Shown piece after piece: positions 53,006 through 63,916 of a DNA stretch of 64,000 bases; within the stretch, counting starts at the first letter, position 1; each line of letters opens with the position of its first letter. The notes below the pieces were generated by a model. It ran no database searches and was not told where the DNA came from. It saw only the letters and a list, made by a program, of their open reading frames with translations. Source of the stretch: an uncultured Cellvibrionales bacterium (GTDB lineage Bacteria; Pseudomonadota; Gammaproteobacteria; Pseudomonadales; Dasaniaceae); the NCBI GenBank assembly GCA_913019905.1, contig CAJVZD010000003.1, positions 124,001-188,000 of the forward strand, read 5' to 3'. The position numbers and the translations under genes are program-made.

Positions 53006-54361
53006 ATGAATGCATTACAGCTTCAATCGGTCTTTCGTTTAGGAAGGGCACTAGTGATAAGCATACCGCTACTCGCGGTACAGGCCATCGTCCCAGCGTT
53101 TGTTCAACCACTCGGTGTTGAGGTGACGGCGGGGGTTGCACATGCTCAGTCGGACGAAAAAGCACCTGCAAAGAAGAAGAAAAAAACCAAGCGCACCCAG
53201 GCGATGAACCCGAAAGTGTACGAGAAGTTAGTCCTAGCTAATGCAGCGGTCGAAGCTAAAAACTACGACGAAGCTCTGACTATTCTTAAAGAAATGGCAG
53301 AAACAAGAAGGAAGTTGAACGAAGCTGAGCAAGCTAGCGTTTTGAATACCTATGCATACATATACTACATAAAGGAAGACTTCCCTAACGCGATTAAGAG
53401 TTACCGGCAGATAATCGCCATCCCGGAAGGTCCCGAGGGCGTCCAAATCGCTGCAAGATATAGTCTCGCACAAATGTATTTTGTAACTGAAGAGTGGGAA
53501 AACGCGATTGTTGCACTTAATGATTGGTTTTCAGTGACCGAGATCGCTGGTGCTAATGCTTATGTGTTGTTAGCCCAGGCCTACAACCAGGTGAAAAAGT
53601 TCGATCCCGCACTGAAGAACGTAGAAATAGCGATTTCGATGTATCGCGAGAGCGGAAAAGTACCGAAAGAAAATTGGTTCAATATGCAGCGATTTTTCTA
53701 CTACGAAAAAAATAACACCAAAAAGGTTGTCGAAATTCTTGAGCAGTTGCTCGTTAATTATCCAAAAAAAGTCTATTGGCAGCATTTGTCAGCCATGCAT
53801 GGAGACCTTAAAGACGAGTCAAAACAACTCGCCGCGATGGAAACGGCCTACGTACAAGGAATGTTAGAAAAAGAAAAAGAAGTGCTTAATATGGCCTATA
53901 TGATGCTGTCCGGCGACGTTCCTCATAAGGCCGCGAAAGTGATGGCTAAAGGGATCAGTGATAAGGTTATTGAGCCAACATCTAAGAATTTAGAGGTGTT
54001 AGGCAATGCTTGGCGACAATCTCAGGAAATTGAAAAAGCCATTCCCGTCATGGCTGCAGCAGCCAAAAAATCAGACAAGGGGGAGTTGTGGACACGATTG
54101 TGCAACGTCTACTTGGATGGTGACAAATTTAAGGAAGCGGTAGAATCATGTGAAAACGGATTGAAAAAGGGTGGCGTGAAGCGTCCCGATACCGCTAATC
54201 TTGTGTTAGGTATGGCCCATTTCAATCTGAAGCAGTATAAGTCAGCCCGCAAGGCTTTTGTAATTGCCGCCAAAGATAAGCGAAGTAAAAAGTACGCTAA
54301 TCAGTGGATGAAATTTATGGCCAAAGAGCTGCAACGCCAAAAAAGTTTAGAAGAAAGCTAA
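53006..54361 (+). CDS. TPR protein of the TonB operon
   Basis: Exported protein of 451 aa. The N-terminal hydrophobic segment (17-48) ends in VAHAQS, a signal-peptide cleavage site near 50. A lysine-rich stretch (KAPAKKKKKTKRTQ) follows. The rest is a ladder of helix pairs of TPR type, for example LVLANAAVEAKNYDEALTIL near 71-90. It closes the operon and is followed by a terminator. In Vibrio-type TonB2 operons a TPR protein occupies the same place (TtpB-like); it probably acts in the periplasm or outer-membrane leaflet with TonB. Function inferred. Confidence 0.85.
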   Translation: MNALQLQSVFRLGRALVISIPLLAVQAIVPAFVQPLGVEVTAGVAHAQSDEKAPAKKKKKTKRTQAMNPKVYEKLVLANAAVEAKNYDEALTILKEMAETRRKLNEAEQASVLNTYAYIYYIKEDFPNAIKSYRQIIAIPEGPEGVQIAARYSLAQMYFVTEEWENAIVALNDWFSVTEIAGANAYVLLAQAYNQVKKFDPALKNVEIAISMYRESGKVPKENWFNMQRFFYYEKNNTKKVVEILEQLLVNYPKKVYWQHLSAMHGDLKDESKQLAAMETAYVQGMLEKEKEVLNMAYMMLSGDVPHKAAKVMAKGISDKVIEPTSKNLEVLGNAWRQSQEIEKAIPVMAAAAKKSDKGELWTRLCNVYLDGDKFKEAVESCENGLKKGGVKRPDTANLVLGMAHFNLKQYKSARKAFVIAAKDKRSKKYANQWMKFMAKELQRQKSLEES

Positions 54362-54388
54362 AAAGAAAAGCATTAACCCGAAAATAAT

Positions 54389-54416
54389 AAAGCGCCTCTA
54401 GGAGGCGCTTTTTTTT
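54389..54416 (+). terminator. Intrinsic terminator of the TonB operon
   Basis: AAAGCGCCTC and GAGGCGCTTTTTTTT, an 8- to 10-bp GC-rich stem with the short loop TAG and an eight-T tail, 28 nt after the TPR stop. It marks the end of the six-gene operon. Confidence 0.93.
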
Positions 54417-54800
54417 GCATTGGCAATTGTGTGCTTTTAGTCGTTTTCCCGTTTGGGATCATGCTGAGCCGTTAGGCCCCGACATGTCGATATAATGTCC
54501 GTATGGCTCAGAAACTCGAGGATGTTCTACATTACGAGTCAGCACGTCGCGAATAGTTAGATGGGTTGCCAAAAATGCAGATCAAGACGATACGTAATAT
54601 CCTAATGTTTGCCGTTACCTAAACCGCACTCATTTGCCTTGGTTTTGTTGATCTCGAAAGATCACTACGTAATACAAGCGCGAACATGCCTCGTATTCGC
54701 TATTGAACGTTATCCAGTAGAGAGTGAGTGGAGGGCGCCGGAAAGGATGAGGTCAAATAGGCTCTCACCCTTCCTGGGGCACACATTTACTTTTGAGATT
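54417..54800. other. Intergenic region between the TonB operon and ilvD
   Basis: About 384 bases after the terminator and before the ilvD stop. An isolated TATAAT (54491-54496) lies next to the palindrome CGACATGTCG (54479-54488), but no good -35 and no downstream plus-strand gene support a promoter. No RNA gene recognised. Confidence 0.4.
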
Positions 54801-56645
54801 CTAGTCTAGCTTGCTGATATCGCGAACAGCGCCTTTATCAGCACTTGTTACCATTTTCGAATATGCGATAAGTGCGGGAGAAACTTTCCGCGACCGTATT
54901 TCCAGTGGCTTCCATGCTCCTACCTCCTTCTCGTCCATCGCTTTTCGTCTGTCTTTTAGTGTCTCTTCTGTGAGGTCGACATTAATAGAGCGATTGGGAA
55001 TATCAATTTTGACTATATCTCCCTGCTCCACCAAGCCAATGGCTCCTCCTGCCGCCGCTTCAGGCGAAGCATGACCGATAGACAATCCAGATGTACCGCC
55101 GGAAAATCTGCCGTCTGTTAACAGCGCACAGGCCTTTCCTAGGCCCTTGGACTTGAGATAACTGGTTGGATACAACATCTCTTGCATTCCCGGGCCTCCT
55201 TGAGGGCCTTCGTAACGAATGATTACAACGTCGCCTTCTTTCACACGCCCTTCCAGAATGTCGTCGACCGCGCTATCCTGACTCTCGCAGATGTGCGCAG
55301 GACCTTGGAAAACGAAGATCGACTCATCGACACCTGACGTTTTTACCACGCAACCGTCTTCGGCAATATTGCCGAACAGCACCGCCAGCCCACCTTCTTG
55401 AGAATACGCGTTGTCTAAGGACCGAATACAGCCGTTTGCTCGGTCGTCATCTAGGCTGGACCAACGGGTACTCTGACTAAAGGCAGTTTGTGTTGGTATT
55501 CCGGCTGGACCGGCGGAGTAAAAAGATTTGACGTCTTGGTCCGTCGTTACCGTAATATCCCACTTTTTGAGAGCGGCTAACATTGACTCGCTGTGGACGG
55601 TAGGTAATTCATTATGTATTAAGCCAGCCCGGTCGAGCTCACCCAGAATACCCATTACACCGCCGGCACGGTGAACATCTTCCATATGGTAAAGCGGTGT
55701 ACTCGGAGCGACCTTACAGAGCTGTGGTACCCTCCGCGATAAGCGATCGATATCATTCATAGTGAAGTCGATTTCTCCTTCTTGTGCTGCGGCAAGTAGA
55801 TGCAAAATCGTGTTCGTTGACCCACCCATGGCAATATCAAGGACCATGGCGTTTTCAAACGCGGAGAAATTGGCAATTGAACGCGGAAGAACAGAATCGT
55901 CATCCTGTTCGTAGTGGCGCTTTGTAATCTCTACTATTGTACGGCCTGCTTGAAGAAACAATTGTTCCCGGTCCGCATGGGTGGCCAGCATCGACCCGTT
56001 TCCAGGTAACGAAAGCCCCATGGCTTCTGTCAGGCAGTTCATTGAATTGGCGGTAAACATTCCTGAGCAAGAACCGCACGTTGGGCAGGCAGAGCGTTCG
56101 TACTCCGCAACTTCCTCGTCGGTCTTTGAATCGTCACCAGCAATTATCATAGCGTCGATAAGATCAAGCTTATTCTCAGAGAGCCTAGTTTTTCCAGCCT
56201 CCATTGGTCCCCCAGACACAAAAATCACGGGTATGTTTAATCGCAACGAGGCATTTAGCATTCCCGGCGTAATCTTATCGCAATTTGAAATACAGACTAT
56301 TGCGTCCGCGCAGTGAGCGTTAACCATATATTCCACTGAATCTGCTATTAGATCTCTCGACGGAAGGCTATAAAGCATGCCGTCATGGCCCATGGCAATT
56401 CCGTCATCTACGGCAATTGTATTAAATTCCTTTGCTACTCCGCCCGCTTTTTCGATCTCACGAGCGACCAATTGCCCCATATCTTTTAGATGGACATGGC
56501 CCGGTACAAATTGAGTAAAAGAGTTTGCAATCGCGATAATGGGCTTTTGGAAATCGTCATCGGTCATTCCAGTTGCGCGCCATAAAGCACGTGCGCCTGC
56601 CATATTGCGACCAGCGGTCGACGTTTTTGAACGGTATTGCGGCAT
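54801..56645 (-). CDS. ilvD: Dihydroxy-acid dehydratase
   Basis: Iron-sulfur dehydratase of branched-chain amino-acid synthesis, 614 aa from ATG 56645 (E. coli 616). [20 protein letters not shown] opens as in E. coli; GAGG-type Shine-Dalgarno (TGAGG) lies 8 nt upstream. Cluster cysteines are in [13 protein letters not shown] near 122 and [19 protein letters not shown] near 195. [20 protein letters not shown] near 496 is the C-terminal signature. A longer frame to 56699 adds residues with no counterpart. Single gene, co-oriented with hemW. Confidence 0.96.
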   Translation of the reverse strand: MPQYRSKTSTAGRNMAGARALWRATGMTDDDFQKPIIAIANSFTQFVPGHVHLKDMGQLVAREIEKAGGVAKEFNTIAVDDGIAMGHDGMLYSLPSRDLIADSVEYMVNAHCADAIVCISNCDKITPGMLNASLRLNIPVIFVSGGPMEAGKTRLSENKLDLIDAMIIAGDDSKTDEEVAEYERSACPTCGSCSGMFTANSMNCLTEAMGLSLPGNGSMLATHADREQLFLQAGRTIVEITKRHYEQDDDSVLPRSIANFSAFENAMVLDIAMGGSTNTILHLLAAAQEGEIDFTMNDIDRLSRRVPQLCKVAPSTPLYHMEDVHRAGGVMGILGELDRAGLIHNELPTVHSESMLAALKKWDITVTTDQDVKSFYSAGPAGIPTQTAFSQSTRWSSLDDDRANGCIRSLDNAYSQEGGLAVLFGNIAEDGCVVKTSGVDESIFVFQGPAHICESQDSAVDDILEGRVKEGDVVIIRYEGPQGGPGMQEMLYPTSYLKSKGLGKACALLTDGRFSGGTSGLSIGHASPEAAAGGAIGLVEQGDIVKIDIPNRSINVDLTEETLKDRRKAMDEKEVGAWKPLEIRSRKVSPALIAYSKMVTSADKGAVRDISKLD

Positions 56646-56813
56646 TATTAAAACCTCAGAAATCCCATAGTAAATTCGACTAGGATAGCACAAACTCAAT
56701 TTTTGACGCCAAGAGTTTTAGATAAAGGACACCATACGTCGCTGATTTACAAGCTGCTGCAGAATTCTGATGATTGAGTGGTACGATGAAAGACGTCTCA
56801 ACGTCAAAAAAAC

Positions 56814-57962
56814 CTAAAACGCAGTTAACATATCATTAAGAAAACGACGCCCCAAATCGCTCGGGTAAATGCGGCTACCTTCTTCCAGAATCAAATTCCT
56901 CTCTTTCAATTGAGCAATGGTTGACTCAATGGCCGTGTACTCAAGTCCCGTATTTTCAGTAAACGTGCGTTTTTCAAACCCGTGATTTAATCGCAGGGCA
57001 TTCATCATAAACTCCAGGGGCAGCTCTTTGTCATCGAGTAATTTACGACCCGCTCGAAATGGCTTGTTCGGATTGAGATAATCCTTCGGAATTCGGGTTT
57101 TCCAATTGCGTTCTATGACGCTACTTTTCGCATCAGTCCATTTTCCGTGGGCCCCGGCGCCTATTCCGATGTAGTCACCGAATAGCCAATAATTCATATT
57201 GTGTTTTGAGCGTTGAGAATTTTTGCTAAAAGCAGAGACTTCATATTGATGATAAGAATGCTCTTTCAATAGTCTTTCCCCGGATTCTTGAATATCGGCT
57301 AGATTATCATCGGAGGGCAGCAGAGGCGGGGAATTAAAAAACACCGTATTAGGTTCGATAGTAAGTTGATACCAGGAAATATGTGTAGGCTGTAGACCTA
57401 TGGCTTTTTGTATGTCTTCGAGCGCTTGCACTTTGGACTGATTGGGGAGGCCGTGCATAAGATCAATATTGAAATTATCAAAGCCCGCTTTTCTGGCGGA
57501 ATCTGCTGCTAGAATAGCTTCGTTATTACTATGTATCCTGCCCAGCTTCTCTAAATGGTCTTGATTGAAACTTTGCACGCCAATGGACAGGCGGTTAATA
57601 CCTGCCGATCTATAATCCAAAAACTTTTGTTGTTCTACTGATCCTGGATTTGCTTCTAAGGTTATTTCAATATCCTTCGCGAACCTTAGTTTTTTTTCTG
57701 TTTCCTGCAAAATCCGATGAATGGCTTGTCCTGAAAAAAGACTTGGGGTTCCTCCACCAAAAAAAATTGACCGTATGTCCCGACCGTCTGCTCGCGAAAG
57801 TTCTTCGTCCAGGTCCTCCATTAATGCGGCAACGTAGTCGCCTTCGGGAATAGCTTTGGTAACATGGGAATTGAAGTCACAATAGGGGCATTTTTTTGCG
57901 CACCAAGGTATGTGAATATACAAACTAAGAGGTGGTTGCGCGAGTTTAACGATAGTCGTCAT
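56814..57962 (-). CDS. hemW: Radical SAM haem chaperone HemW
   Basis: Radical SAM protein of 382 aa related to HemN but acting as a haem carrier. The cluster motif is CAKKCPYCDFNSH near residues 21-33 (Cys-x3-Cys-x2-Cys plus the extra Phe of HemW in place of the second HemN Cys). FFGGGTPSLFSGQAI near 67 and SIGVQSFNQDHLEKLGR near 125 are shared. The C-terminal HemN_C domain (GFEKRTFTENTGLEY) is intact. Between ilvD and ubiD on the same strand. Confidence 0.94.
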   Translation of the reverse strand: MTTIVKLAQPPLSLYIHIPWCAKKCPYCDFNSHVTKAIPEGDYVAALMEDLDEELSRADGRDIRSIFFGGGTPSLFSGQAIHRILQETEKKLRFAKDIEITLEANPGSVEQQKFLDYRSAGINRLSIGVQSFNQDHLEKLGRIHSNNEAILAADSARKAGFDNFNIDLMHGLPNQSKVQALEDIQKAIGLQPTHISWYQLTIEPNTVFFNSPPLLPSDDNLADIQESGERLLKEHSYHQYEVSAFSKNSQRSKHNMNYWLFGDYIGIGAGAHGKWTDAKSSVIERNWKTRIPKDYLNPNKPFRAGRKLLDDKELPLEFMMNALRLNHGFEKRTFTENTGLEYTAIESTIAQLKERNLILEEGSRIYPSDLGRRFLNDMLTAF

Positions 57963-57971
57963 CTAATCAGA

Positions 57972-59441
57972 TTACTCATCTAACCCTAGTTTATCCCACA
58001 GTACATCAATACGGTCTTTTACTGGCTGGCTCATGGTTATTGGTTTCCCCCACTCACGACTTGTTTCACCTTCAATTTTGCTCGTCGCATCAAACCCGAT
58101 TTTCGACCCTAGTCCAGAAACAGGCGATGCAAAATCAAGATAATCTATCGGTGAGTTATCGATAAACACGCAGTCTCGTCGGGGGTCCATTCGAGTGGTC
58201 ATAGCCCATATTACGTCATTCCAATCCCGAGCATTAATATCGTCATCGGTGACTATAATGAACTTCGTGTACATGAATTGACGTAAAAACGACCATACAC
58301 CCATCATTACCCGTTTTGCGTGACCGGCGTATTGCTTTTTCATCGTCACGACCGCCATGCGATAAGAGCACCCTTCAGGAGGGAGATAGAAGTCTTGAAT
58401 TTCCGGGAATTGCTTTTGTAAAATAGGAACAAAAACTTCATTTAAGGCGACACCTAACACGGCCGGTTCATCTGGGGGCCTACCGGTATAGGTGCTGTGG
58501 TAGATAGGGTTTTCCCGGTGCGTAATATGAGTCACTGTCATTACGGGAAACTGATCTACCTCGTTGTAATAACCGGTATGGTCTCCGAATGGACCTTCTG
58601 GTGCGATGTCATTTGCCGCCAAATAGCCTTCTAATATGTATTCAGCGCTTGCGGGCACCTGCAGGCTGTTGCTAACGGAGGAGATTAGCTCTGTTTTACT
58701 GCCGCGTAACAAACCGGCAAAAGCGTATTCACTTAGAGCATCAGGTACCGGAGTGACGGCTCCCAAAATCGTAGCAGGATCTGCGCCTAATGCGACAGAA
58801 ACTGGATAGGGCTGTCCGGGATTTTGTTCTTGAAATTCCTTAAAATCTAATGCTCCCCCTCGGTGGGAAAGCCAGCGCATGATTAATCGGTTTTTCCCGA
58901 CAAGTTGCATACGGTAAATACCGAGGTTCTGCCTTTCTTTGTTCGGTCCGCGTGTTATAACAAGAGGCCATGTGATCAGTGGTCCCGCGTCTTCTGGCCA
59001 GCAAGTCTGGATGGGTAGTGTATTTAGATCTACATCGGCGCCTTCAATAATGTGTTCTTGGCAGGGGGCTTTTTTAACGAGCTTCGGTGCCATATTTAGA
59101 ACTTGCTTAAATATAGGGGCTTTATTCCAAAGATCTTTTAGGCCTTTTGGCGGGTCAGGTTGACGTAAATATGCCAGTAATTCCCCCACTTCCCGCAATT
59201 TCGAAATATTTTCCTGGCCCATTCCCCACGCTACGCGCTGCTCCGTTCCGAACAAATTGGTCAGTACGGGTGTGTCAAAGCCAATTGGATTTTCAAAAAG
59301 CAGAGCTGGACCGCCTTTACGAAGAACGCGGTCGCATATTTCGGTCATTTCTAAACGAGGATCAACAGCTTCAGTGATACGAATTAACTCACCGCGCTGT
59401 TCTAGAAACTGTATAAAGTCACGTAGGTCTTTGTAGTTCAT
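57972..59441 (-). CDS. ubiD: 4-hydroxy-3-polyprenylbenzoate decarboxylase UbiD
   Basis: Prenyl-FMN dependent decarboxylase of ubiquinone synthesis (489 aa; E. coli 497). The N-terminal [23 protein letters not shown]-type block [13 protein letters not shown] near 284 (cofactor and metal site) and [19 protein letters not shown] near 322 are diagnostic. It belongs to the trxA-rho-ubiD order of pseudomonads and enterics and follows rho by 36 nt. It needs UbiX, which is outside the window. Links this window firmly to a ubiquinone-producing organism. Confidence 0.96.
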   Translation of the reverse strand: MNYKDLRDFIQFLEQRGELIRITEAVDPRLEMTEICDRVLRKGGPALLFENPIGFDTPVLTNLFGTEQRVAWGMGQENISKLREVGELLAYLRQPDPPKGLKDLWNKAPIFKQVLNMAPKLVKKAPCQEHIIEGADVDLNTLPIQTCWPEDAGPLITWPLVITRGPNKERQNLGIYRMQLVGKNRLIMRWLSHRGGALDFKEFQEQNPGQPYPVSVALGADPATILGAVTPVPDALSEYAFAGLLRGSKTELISSVSNSLQVPASAEYILEGYLAANDIAPEGPFGDHTGYYNEVDQFPVMTVTHITHRENPIYHSTYTGRPPDEPAVLGVALNEVFVPILQKQFPEIQDFYLPPEGCSYRMAVVTMKKQYAGHAKRVMMGVWSFLRQFMYTKFIIVTDDDINARDWNDVIWAMTTRMDPRRDCVFIDNSPIDYLDFASPVSGLGSKIGFDATSKIEGETSREWGKPITMSQPVKDRIDVLWDKLGLDE

Positions 59442-59477
59442 GAACGTGGTACAGCCACCAGATTAGGCACTATGAGG

Positions 59478-60737
59478 TTACTTTCGTTTCATCGATTGGA
59501 AGAACTCGTCGTTGGTCTTAGTGTCTTTCAACTTATCGAGCAGGAATTCAACGGCTTGAGTATCCTCCATGCCGTGAAGTAACTTGCGAAGAATCCACAT
59601 CCGTTGCAGCTCTTCGTCACCGGTAAGACGCTCTTCGCGCCGTGTACCAGAGCGTCGAATATTGATCGCTGGATAAACTCGTTTTTCTGAAATTTTCCGA
59701 TCGAGGTGGAGTTCCATATTACCTGTCCCTTTAAACTCCTCGTATATAACTTCATCCATTTTTGAACCCGTATCTACCAGCGCCGTAGCGATGATCGTTA
59801 GGCTGCCACCTTCCTCAATATTACGAGCGGCACCGAAAAAGCGTTTTGGGCGTTCAAGGGCGTGCGCATCGACACCGCCTGTTAGTACCTTGCCGGAAGA
59901 TGGGATGATGGTGTTGTAGGCGCGAGCGAGACGAGTAATCGAATCGAGTAAAATAACAACATCTTTTTTGTGTTCAACAAGCCGTTTAGCTTTTTCGATG
60001 ACCATTTCGGCTACTTGTACATGTCGAGCTGGGGGTTCATCGAATGTAGAGGCAACGACTTCGGCGCGAACAGACCGTTGCATTTCTGTTACTTCTTCGG
60101 GACGTTCATCAATCAACAGCACTATCATGTAGCACTCTGGATTATTGCGAACCATGCTTTGCGCAATATGCTGTAACATTAAGGTTTTACCCGCTTTTGG
60201 CGGAGCGACGATAAGTCCGCGAGCACCTTTGCCAACGGGGGACGTTAAGTCGATGATGCGGCCCGTTAGGTCTTCTGTTGAACCGTTCCCTACCTGTAAA
60301 ACACAGCGCTCATCTGGGAATAGCGGTGTGAGATTTTCGAAAAGAACTTTATTTTTTGACTGTTCGGGCTGGGTGTAATTAACTTCGCTGATTTTCAGAA
60401 GCGCAAAATATCTTTCGCCGTCTTTTGGTGGTCGAATCTTTCCGGAAATTGTGTCGCCAGTACGCAGGTTGAACCGACGAATTTGGCTAGGTGATACATA
60501 TATGTCGTCAGGACCAGCGAGATAAGAGCAGTCTGCGCTGCGCAAAAAGCCAAATCCGTCTTGCAGGATTTCAAGTACACCATCGCCATAAATGTCTTCG
60601 CCGCTTTTGGCGTGCCTTTTTAATATGGAAAAAATAATATCTTGCTTTCGCTGTCTGGCGATATTGTCTAGCCCAATCTCTTTAGCGATATCAAGCAGTT
60701 CTTGAGTGGGTTTGGTCTTTAAGTCAGTTAGATTCAT
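59478..60737 (-). CDS. rho: Transcription termination factor Rho
   Basis: RNA-dependent ATPase of 419 aa, the standard length. An N-terminal helical domain ([20 protein letters not shown]) and the RNA-binding OSB-fold ([19 protein letters not shown] near 55) precede the RecA-like core. Walker A is [15 protein letters not shown] near 178, Walker [16 protein letters not shown] near 261 and Q-loop residues lie at [10 protein letters not shown]. It follows trxA with a 232-nt gap containing a hairpin and no clear attenuator. Confidence 0.98.
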   Translation of the reverse strand: MNLTDLKTKPTQELLDIAKEIGLDNIARQRKQDIIFSILKRHAKSGEDIYGDGVLEILQDGFGFLRSADCSYLAGPDDIYVSPSQIRRFNLRTGDTISGKIRPPKDGERYFALLKISEVNYTQPEQSKNKVLFENLTPLFPDERCVLQVGNGSTEDLTGRIIDLTSPVGKGARGLIVAPPKAGKTLMLQHIAQSMVRNNPECYMIVLLIDERPEEVTEMQRSVRAEVVASTFDEPPARHVQVAEMVIEKAKRLVEHKKDVVILLDSITRLARAYNTIIPSSGKVLTGGVDAHALERPKRFFGAARNIEEGGSLTIIATALVDTGSKMDEVIYEEFKGTGNMELHLDRKISEKRVYPAINIRRSGTRREERLTGDEELQRMWILRKLLHGMEDTQAVEFLLDKLKDTKTNDEFFQSMKRK

Positions 60738-60923
60738 AAGATTACAGAGGTAGATTATTAGTGAAGAAAACTACAAAAGGGGGTATGCGGACACGCGACT
60801 GAGTTTTCTTGGGGTTATTAAGCTATCGAAAATGGCTTATCGGATTTTATAAAGATGTTTTAATTATGGGAGCCACCGGACTCGGCAGATTCCGTAAATG
60901 TAGCACTGATGAAAGAGTGTAGC

Positions 60924-60959
60924 AAGCCTTTGTTGGTAATAAGTACCGAATAAAGGCTT
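60924..60959 (-). repeat. Hairpin after trxA
   Basis: AAGCCTTT and AAAGGCTT form an 8-bp outer stem, with a second inner pair GGTA/TACC. It lies 10 nt after the trxA stop in the trxA-rho gap. No U-run follows, so it is a weak terminator or processing/stability hairpin. Confidence 0.55.
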
Positions 60960-60969
60960 TGGAGGGGAG

Positions 60970-61296
60970 TTAAAGTGCGCTGTCGATAAACTCGCAGAGT
61001 TGAGTTTTAGAAATGGCGCCGACTTTTGTTGCTTCAGCATTGCCATTTTTAAATATCATCAATGTTGGGATACCACGAATGCCGAACTTTGGTGCAATTT
61101 CAGTATTCGCATCAACGTCTACTTTACAAACCTTAATCTTTCCAGCGTACTCATCGGCAACTTCCGCCAAAACGGGCGCTATCATTTTGCAGGGGCCACA
61201 CCATTCGGCCCAAAAATCAACAAGTACAGGTACGTCTGCGCCGAGCACTTCTGTTTCAAAGCTTGCGTCAGTTGCGTGAACGATATTGTCGCTCAT
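60970..61296 (-). CDS. trxA: Thioredoxin 1
   Basis: Disulfide reductase of 108 aa. The active site WCGPC is at about residues 32-36 ([17 protein letters not shown]) and the cis-proline is in [10 protein letters not shown] near 75. Start ATG at 61296 with GGAGACC upstream. It leads the trxA-rho-ubiD group and has a good candidate promoter. Confidence 0.98.
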   Translation of the reverse strand: MSDNIVHATDASFETEVLGADVPVLVDFWAEWCGPCKMIAPVLAEVADEYAGKIKVCKVDVDANTEIAPKFGIRGIPTLMIFKNGNAEATKVGAISKTQLCEFIDSAL

Positions 61297-61348
61297 GGTT
61301 TGGTCTCCATCACATTGCGGCTGTGAAAATGCCGGCCCACCAAAATCG

Positions 61349-61378
61349 GTATTAGCAAAATAGGGGGATACATTACAA
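61349..61378 (-). promoter_or_regulatory. Candidate promoter of trxA
   Basis: On the minus strand TTGTAA (61378-61373), an 18-nt spacer and TAATAC (61354-61349) preceded by TGC, an extended -10. The transcript would start about 45 nt before the trxA ATG. Confidence 0.55.
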
Positions 61379-61934
61379 CCAAAGTTCTAAATTATAGTTA
61401 CGAGTTTTTGCGGACATTTTGTGCCAACAAGGTGAACGATCATAACACTCACTCGGGCTTTAGGAAAATAGATAGTGACTTAGCTTTGACAAAATAATGC
61501 CACGGCAATGTGTAGGTCGGCTAGTTTTTATGCTAATGCCCGATTCGCTTGTCCGAAAGAGGACAAATCCATCGAGTCCTTTTACACTAGTTTAAGCTAT
61601 ATCGAGTTCTATTCTCGGATCTGAAGCGCTTGCTGTCCCTCTTCGAGATCGTTTATTTAATTTCTCACAAACAAGCTGGAAGGGAGTATAACTACTGTCA
61701 ACGGGCCGCTAAGTTGCAGTGGAAGGAACCGCTGCTATTGAGTAAACTGTGTTGCATTAAGCTGCTCGGTTAAACCTTGTGTTTTTAACGACTTTATCGT
61801 CGATCGGACAAACTAGCCTTTTGTTAAAATGAAAATGCCGTCCATGATAATATTGATTTGACATTTGCAAGTATCAACGTTGTTCGTTAACTCGACAATT
61901 TTCTCAGATAAATTTTAATAGGAAATCTAATGTT
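61379..61934. other. Divergent region between trxA and asnS
   Basis: About 556 bases. TTGACA (61858-61863) is a fine -35 for asnS, but no acceptable -10 follows. A small GCAGTGG/CCGCTGC hairpin lies near 61716-61735. No ORF, T-box or RNA gene recognised. Confidence 0.4.
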
Positions 61935-63350
61935 ATGACCTTGTCAGCTGCTAATACAGTTTGCTCCGTTAAACAACTTCTCTCCGGTGAGGTTGCTGAA
62001 TCATCAGAAGTTGCGGTAAGTGGTTGGGTTCGTAGTCGTCGCGATTCCAAGGCTGGCATCTCGTTTATGGCCATCCATGACGGTAGTTGCTTTGATACGA
62101 TTCAAGCCGTTATCCCGGCAGAGCTAGACAATTACGAAACTGAAATTATCAATGCTGGTGTGGGTTGCGCAGTAAAAGTATCTGGTGTCTTAGTACCCTC
62201 GCAGGGAAAAGGTCAGGCTTTCGAAATTCAAGCTAACATCGTTGAGATTGTTGGTTGGGTTGATGATCCGGAAACGTATCCCATTGCCAAAAAACGGCAC
62301 AGTTTTGAATATTTACGTACGGTGGCACATTTGCGCCCGCGAACAAATACGTTTGGGGCGGTGTCCAGAGTAAGAACAGTTTTGGCCAATGCGATTCATA
62401 ATTACTTTTTCGACCGTGAATTTCAGTGGGTTAATACACCGATAATTACTGCCAGTGACTGTGAGGGCGCTGGTGAAATGTTTAAGGTTAGCAATTTAGA
62501 TTTTGCAAATATACCTCGTGATCCAGATGGAAGGGTAGATTTTTCGCAGGATTTTTTCGGTGCCGAATCTTTTTTGACAGTTTCGGGACAGCTTAACGTG
62601 GAAGCGTATTGCTTGGCCTTATCGAAAGTGTATACCTTCGGTCCAACTTTTCGCGCAGAAAACTCTAATACAAGTCGCCACCTGGCCGAGTTTTGGATGG
62701 TCGAGCCTGAAATAGCTTTTGCTGATTTGAGCGATGATGCAACCTTGGCTGAAGATTTTTTAAAGTATTTATTCAGGGCTGTTCTTGAAAAGTGTCCGGA
62801 TGATCTTGCCTTTTTTAACCAGTTTGTCGACAAAAGTTGTTTAAGTCGTTTGCAATCGGTTATTGAGACGGATTTTGTAAGAATGGACTATAGCGATGCG
62901 ATTGCAATTTTAGAAAAATCGGGGAAGAAATTCGAATATCCCGTGAAGTGGGGATTGGATTTACAGTCGGTACACGAGCGTTTCTTGTGTGAGGAGCATG
63001 TTGGTGCACCCGTGATTTTGATGAATTATCCAAAGGAAATAAAAGCATTTTACATGCGTTTGAATGACGATGACAAAACGGTTGCTGCAATGGATGTGTT
63101 AGCTCCCGGTATCGGTGAAATCATTGGTGGAAGTCAACGAGAGGAGCGTTTAGATGTTCTAGATCTGCGCATGGCTGAACAAGGTGTTGGAGAGGAATTG
63201 TCGTGGTATCGTGATTTACGACGATATGGAACTGTTCCTCATGCGGGCTTCGGATTGGGGTTTGAGCGTTTGATAAGCTATGTGACAGGCATGGAGAATA
63301 TCAGGGATGTTATCCCATTTCCTCGCGCGCCTAACCAGGCAGATTTCTAA
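61935..63350 (+). CDS. asnS: Asparaginyl-tRNA synthetase
   Basis: Class IIb aminoacyl-tRNA synthetase of 471 aa (E. coli 466). An N-terminal OB-fold anticodon domain ([20 protein letters not shown] near 26-45) precedes the catalytic domain: [20 protein letters not shown] is motif 1, [20 protein letters not shown] near 236-255 is motif 2 and [17 protein letters not shown] near 437-453 is motif 3. The start ATG 61935 follows AGGA by 12 nt; an ATG 5 nt upstream is out of frame. Confidence 0.97.
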   Translation: MTLSAANTVCSVKQLLSGEVAESSEVAVSGWVRSRRDSKAGISFMAIHDGSCFDTIQAVIPAELDNYETEIINAGVGCAVKVSGVLVPSQGKGQAFEIQANIVEIVGWVDDPETYPIAKKRHSFEYLRTVAHLRPRTNTFGAVSRVRTVLANAIHNYFFDREFQWVNTPIITASDCEGAGEMFKVSNLDFANIPRDPDGRVDFSQDFFGAESFLTVSGQLNVEAYCLALSKVYTFGPTFRAENSNTSRHLAEFWMVEPEIAFADLSDDATLAEDFLKYLFRAVLEKCPDDLAFFNQFVDKSCLSRLQSVIETDFVRMDYSDAIAILEKSGKKFEYPVKWGLDLQSVHERFLCEEHVGAPVILMNYPKEIKAFYMRLNDDDKTVAAMDVLAPGIGEIIGGSQREERLDVLDLRMAEQGVGEELSWYRDLRRYGTVPHAGFGLGFERLISYVTGMENIRDVIPFPRAPNQADF

Positions 63351-63368
63351 AGTCTTAGGTTTTGGCCG

Positions 63369-63584
63369 TTATTCGTTTCTAATGCTGTCTTCATCGTAAA
63401 AATGAATAGAAAGGCGGAGCCCGCAAACGGCTTCGCAAAGTTTCTCAGCTTCACCGGAATGCGCACAGCAACTCCGTTGGTTTAGTCGGCAGGGAATTTT
63501 ATGCTGTCTACCGTTCTTATTAAGACTAATTACGGCCGTTGAATAATCAAGTGTACGTTTTGGCTCTAGGTTTGAATTGCGCAT
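63369..63584 (-). CDS. Possible small hypothetical protein
   Basis: A 71-codon frame from ATG 63584 (MRNSNLEPKRTLDYSTAVIS) with a strong Shine-Dalgarno GGAGGG 9 nt upstream. It contains a cysteine-bearing middle (CRLNQRSCC, LCEAVCGL) and an acidic end. It converges with asnS. A longer GTG start (63611) has no ribosome binding site. I recognise no family; the good start site is the main support. Confidence 0.4.
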   Translation of the reverse strand: MRNSNLEPKRTLDYSTAVISLNKNGRQHKIPCRLNQRSCCAHSGEAEKLCEAVCGLRLSIHFYDEDSIRNE

Positions 63585-63916
63585 AGCAGGAAACCCTCCA
63601 TTCGCCTTCACATTGAAGGCATGCCAATCAAACAGTGTAATTGCGGGCTCCCTTGCGATCTATCTAGTCTTCGCGGCAGGTAAATGACTCGCAAATTCGG
63701 TCTATCTGTTCGCTACGGATGGTGTCCGATTCAAAACGCTGCGGTACTATTTTGAGCATAATTGATCGCTATTTGTGTCATTACCGGTACATTGTGAAAA
63801 AAACGCTGCTTTTTTGTGCATTTTCGTGTGATTGGTCCATACTGATAATGTTTTATGGCATGAACAATAATTAATGTCATGCTTTTTAGAGATGTTTTGT
63901 GCAATGGGTTAGGTTT
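63585..63916. other. Intergenic region near the right edge
   Basis: About 330 AT-rich bases with an A/T-run inverted stretch near 63798-63818. Divergent promoters for the small ORF and the rightmost gene are expected; none is clear. Confidence 0.35.

Noticed and set aside
60738-60969. rho leader attenuator
   Set aside because: Only the hairpin after trxA is visible; no leader peptide or terminator/antiterminator pair.
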